From NCBI GenBank assembly GCA_947503135.1, contig CANNCQ010000003.1, positions 1-64,000 on the forward strand: a stretch of 64,000 nucleotides of DNA, read 5' to 3'. The notes below the pieces were generated by a model. It made no database searches. It was given only the letters and a program-made list of their open reading frames with translations, and was not told where the DNA came from. Below are positions 60,520 to 64,000 of the stretch, one piece after another. The position numbers and the translations under genes are program-made. Source of the stretch: an uncultured Aquimarina sp. Its GTDB lineage: Bacteria > Bacteroidota > Bacteroidia > Flavobacteriales > Flavobacteriaceae. Numbering within the stretch: position 1 is the stretch's first letter; each line of letters opens with the position of its first letter.

Positions 60520-61425
60520 CTATTTCTGAGACCAATAAATTGTCAATTTGACTAAATACAAAAGAGCTGTTAATAATAAACCAAATCCAATTAGTAAAAA
60601 ACCGATAAGAAAAATATGTGAGTCTTTTTTCAGAATACTCATTATTCCAACATATAAAATCGGAACTCCAATTACGGAATAAATTAAAATTCTATTTTTA
60701 AGATTAGGAATTACATCTATACCTGCTTGATTATAATTTTCTTGTATAAATTGATCTGAATAACCCAAACTTTTCAATTTTTTAAAAGTTCCTTTTTTGG
60801 ATTCAAGATTTAAAATTCTTTGTTTAATAAATCCAATAATGAATGACTTTTCACTTTCTATACTAAATGGCTTTTCAACTAAATCGTCAATAGTTTTCGA
60901 AGATTCATAATTTGAAATTAAATCATTGTCAGTAGTCATTAATTCATCAAAACTTAAGTCTTTATCATATTTCTTTAAAAAGTCTCTAGCTAAATTCTTA
61001 ATTTCAGCAATAATAAAATTTGATTCTCTAGCATATCCAATATTCGCTAAACCAATTTCTTCATTTAACGAATAAAATTGGTTAAGAAAATCATATTCAA
61101 AATCTGTTTTTAAACTCAAGTTTGCTAATTTCTCTACAAAATTATAAATGACTTCTTTTTCTTTTGAGCTCAATTGAATTAATTGAAGCATCGTAAAATA
61201 AATATTTAATAAAAGTTTTGGGTCTACTGTTAAATGATTTCCAATTACTTCTTCTAGCCTTTTCTGCCAATTATCATTTCTATAATCAATAGTAACAATA
61301 GCATATATTAAATCGTCTTGACTAATTCTATCCATGTAAAAATCAGAATAGATCTCTTCTTCAAATTCTTCTTTTGAAGTCTGCTGAGTCAATACTTTAA
61401 ATGCTAATCTGATTACACTTTTCAT
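60520..61425 (-). CDS. Unknown protein with two C-terminal membrane helices
   Basis: Protein of 301 residues: a soluble helix-rich region (about 1-230), with two hydrophobic segments near 238-260 and 270-295. No family is recognised. The soluble part has an acidic and aromatic composition (D-F-Y-M-D-R-I-S-Q-D-D) with no catalytic motif. It lies 43 bases after rtcB on the same strand, so it is likely in the same transcript as rtcB and slipin. Confidence 0.7.
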   Translation of the reverse strand: MKSVIRLAFKVLTQQTSKEEFEEEIYSDFYMDRISQDDLIYAIVTIDYRNDNWQKRLEEVIGNHLTVDPKLLLNIYFTMLQLIQLSSKEKEVIYNFVEKLANLSLKTDFEYDFLNQFYSLNEEIGLANIGYARESNFIIAEIKNLARDFLKKYDKDLSFDELMTTDNDLISNYESSKTIDDLVEKPFSIESEKSFIIGFIKQRILNLESKKGTFKKLKSLGYSDQFIQENYNQAGIDVIPNLKNRILIYSVIGVPILYVGIMSILKKDSHIFLIGFLLIGFGLLLTALLYLVKLTIYWSQK

Positions 61426-61468
61426 CTCTATAATTTTAAATAGAAAGGAATGTTAAGACTCCTTTCTA

Positions 61469-62875
<1,407 letters not shown>

Positions 62876-62878
62876 TTA

Positions 62879-63164
62879 CTATATTTTAATTTCTTTAAGT
62901 ATTAATTTAAAAGTCTTGGAAGTTATTTTTAGACTAAACATTTCACTTTCAACTACATCTATATCAAGTAAATCTATAGTTATCAATATTTCTTCTAAAT
63001 TTTGTAATACATTTTCTTTATCATAAAATGGTATTACGTCTTCATCCTTCTCTTTTGTTAAACTAAGTGCATTAACTTCTGCATATTTTTATACATAGTT
63101 CTTCCCAAAACAGGGCATCTTTTTCTAATAGATAATCAATGTTAAAAATATTTTTTGTTTTCAT
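62879..63164 (-). pseudogene. Small gene between slipin and rtcB, broken by one frameshift
   Basis: The ATG at 63164 opens M-K-T-K-N-I-F-N-I-D-Y-L-L-E-K-D-A-L-F-W-E-E-L-C and stops early. One extra base near 63088 separates it from a second frame reading Y-A-E-V-N-A-L-S-L-T-K-E-K-D and on to E-I-K-I at 62881. Combined, the product is about 94 residues, acidic and soluble, of no recognised family. The two frames meet cleanly at a run of A residues, so either a real mutation or a sequencing error is possible. The next gene, rtcB, starts 16 bases after the stop. Confidence 0.6.
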
Positions 63165-63182
63165 TTTCACTTTTTGTAAGCC

Positions 63183-63205
63183 CCACCAACCCCGGCGTTT
63201 GGTGG
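63183..63205. promoter_or_regulatory. GC-rich hairpin before the small gene and rtcB
   Basis: Arms CCACCAA and TTGGTGG with a GC-rich loop, 19 bases upstream of the small gene's start, between it and slipin. It stands out in an AT-rich genome. It may be a slipin terminator without a good T run, or a leader structure. Confidence 0.4.
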
Positions 63206-63273
63206 AGCATTTCAGTTAATAAGTCCATTCCACAAGACTTTTTCTTAATTACACTACAAATATGATTTCATAC

Positions 63274-63292
63274 TACGCAATTATTTTGCGTA
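63274..63292. promoter_or_regulatory. Inverted repeat downstream of slipin
   Basis: TACGCAA-N5-TTGCGTA, 9 bases after the slipin stop. It shares the GCAA-N5-TTGC core with the repeat before merC (54946-54968). It could be an operator for rtcB. Confidence 0.4.
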
Positions 63293-63300
63293 TTTAAAAC

Positions 63301-64000
63301 TTATTTATTCACTGAAAAAATATCCTTTAATTGTTCAATTACATTTCCATTCCCAGCAACCGTAATTTCTCCAATCTTGTCAGCAATTTTTTCTACATAT
63401 TCCATTTCTTTTAATTTGAATAACATAGTGTTATCTTCCATTAATTTGGCTGTATTTAACAAGCTTCGAGTAGAAGCTGTTTCTTCTCGACGCATAATAA
63501 CATTAGCTTGCGCTTTTTTGTGAGCGACCAATACTTGATTCATAATATCTTTCATATCACCTGGCAAGATCACATCTCGAATACCTGTATGTAAAACATT
63601 AACTCCTAGTTTAGCTACTTGACTTTTTACTTGTTCTAATACCGCTTTGGCAATATTCTCCTTTTCATCTAATAACTCATCCAAAGTGTAGCTTCCCACA
63701 AAGACTCGTAAAGCCAACTGCAAAACGATGTATAATTGTTTTTCGTAATCTTTATTATGCATCAAAGCTGTTTCAACATCTACTACTTTGTATTGTGCAT
63801 AAAAATTTATTCGAACTGCGGCTTTATCTTTAGTTAACAATTCTTGACCCGCAACTTCTAACTGTAATTGACGTAAATCGGCCTTTGCAATTTTAATAGT
63901 TTGTTGGTTTCTCCAGAAATGATATGTACCACGCTCCAGGGTTTTAGTTACCTCATCATCCACTATCATAATGGCCTTTTCATAAGCAGCTACTTCAAAT
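63301..64000 (-). CDS. Slipin/SPFH (band 7) protein, 5' end outside the window
   Basis: Membrane-associated SPFH domain protein of the stomatin/slipin family. The visible part has 233 residues and continues beyond the window end. The frame reads F-E-V-A-A-Y-E-K-A-I-M-I-V-D-D-E-V from the border, then V-R-I-N-F-Y-A-Q-Y-K-V-V-D and L-G-V-N-V-L-H-T-G-I-R-D-V-I-L-P, all typical. The C-terminal M-R-R-E-E-T-A-S-T-R-S-L-L-N-T-A-K-L is the conserved end of this slipin group. Any N-terminal membrane segment would lie outside. It heads the rtcB-containing operon. No NfeD partner is seen inside the window. Confidence 0.88.
   Translation of the reverse strand, partial: FEVAAYEKAIMIVDDEVTKTLERGTYHFWRNQQTIKIAKADLRQLQLEVAGQELLTKDKAAVRINFYAQYKVVDVETALMHNKDYEKQLYIVLQLALRVFVGSYTLDELLDEKENIAKAVLEQVKSQVAKLGVNVLHTGIRDVILPGDMKDIMNQVLVAHKKAQANVIMRREETASTRSLLNTAKLMEDNTMLFKLKEMEYVEKIADKIGEITVAGNGNVIEQLKDIFSVNK

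Overview
This is an AT-rich, gene-dense chromosomal window from a member of the Bacteroidota, almost certainly a (probably marine) Flavobacteriaceae species. The evidence is the promoter style (TTG around -33 and TAnnTTTG around -7 before many genes), a PorQ-type T9SS component, a single-chain E1 2-oxoacid dehydrogenase, a lipoprotein TamA variant (TamL), a SusC/RagA-type plug signature, an Alternative Complex III plus aa3-type oxidase operon, and menaquinone biosynthesis (MenB). I cannot name the genus from sequence alone.

Layout. 1-4.6 kb: coaD, a surface lipoprotein with acidic repeats, lpxK divergent from a Nif3-like gene, and a coiled-coil protein whose zinc ribbon has lost all its cysteines. 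4.6-5.4 kb: a decayed IS200-type transposase. 5.4-17.1 kb (minus strand): actABCDEF-coxB-coxA, the quinol:cytochrome c oxidoreductase and terminal oxidase. 17.3-22.5 kb: SPOR protein, tamL, an rRNA methyltransferase and purB. 22.6-27.4 kb: a SulP transporter followed by a broken beta-carbonic anhydrase into which an unrelated, also broken gene is lodged, and tandem DUF368 (PopT-like) transporters. 27.4-32.2 kb: TPR, DUF2807 and DUF4442 proteins, two small unknown genes, and menB. 32.2-39.8 kb: ftsK-lolA-lptG-ribBA-porQ-cmk, an envelope and essential-function block. 39.9-44.5 kb: serA, serC, a LuxC-like acyl-CoA reductase, a ferredoxin and ohr. 44.6-53.9 kb: single-chain E1 dehydrogenase, then a MarR-regulated beta-oxidation operon (HAD/ECH fusion, thiolase, acyl-CoA dehydrogenase). 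Its two inner gaps are each occupied by a four-helix-bundle protein gene. 54.0-56.1 kb: lipB, then merC-folE with a COG0523 GTPase remnant, behind a Fur/Zur-like inverted repeat. 56.2-64 kb (minus strand): a large multidomain VIT/VWA/carboxypeptidase-regulatory/SusC-plug/TPR/DUF2135 protein, a small HTH regulator, a second decayed IS200-type transposase, and an operon of slipin, a frameshifted small gene, rtcB and a membrane protein.

How the genes work together. Quinol from the menaquinone pool is oxidised by ActABCDEF, and electrons pass to the CoxAB oxidase. Fatty acids are degraded by the MarR-linked operon, and branched-chain or related 2-oxoacids by the E1 enzyme. TamL, LptG, LolA-like, LpxK and PorQ belong to outer-membrane construction and type IX secretion.

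The most interesting feature is the pair of compact four-helix-bundle cassettes at 50.05-50.49 and 51.69-52.09 kb. Both sit exactly in intergenic gaps of one operon, and both are flanked by inverted arrays with a 7-nt period, one of them containing an 18-bp perfect inverted repeat. They look like a non-autonomous mobile unit. The window also shows repeated gene decay: carbonic anhydrase, COG0523, two IS200-type transposases, one four-helix gene, the small gene next to rtcB, and the gene lodged in the carbonic anhydrase. No tRNA, rRNA or CRISPR array was seen.
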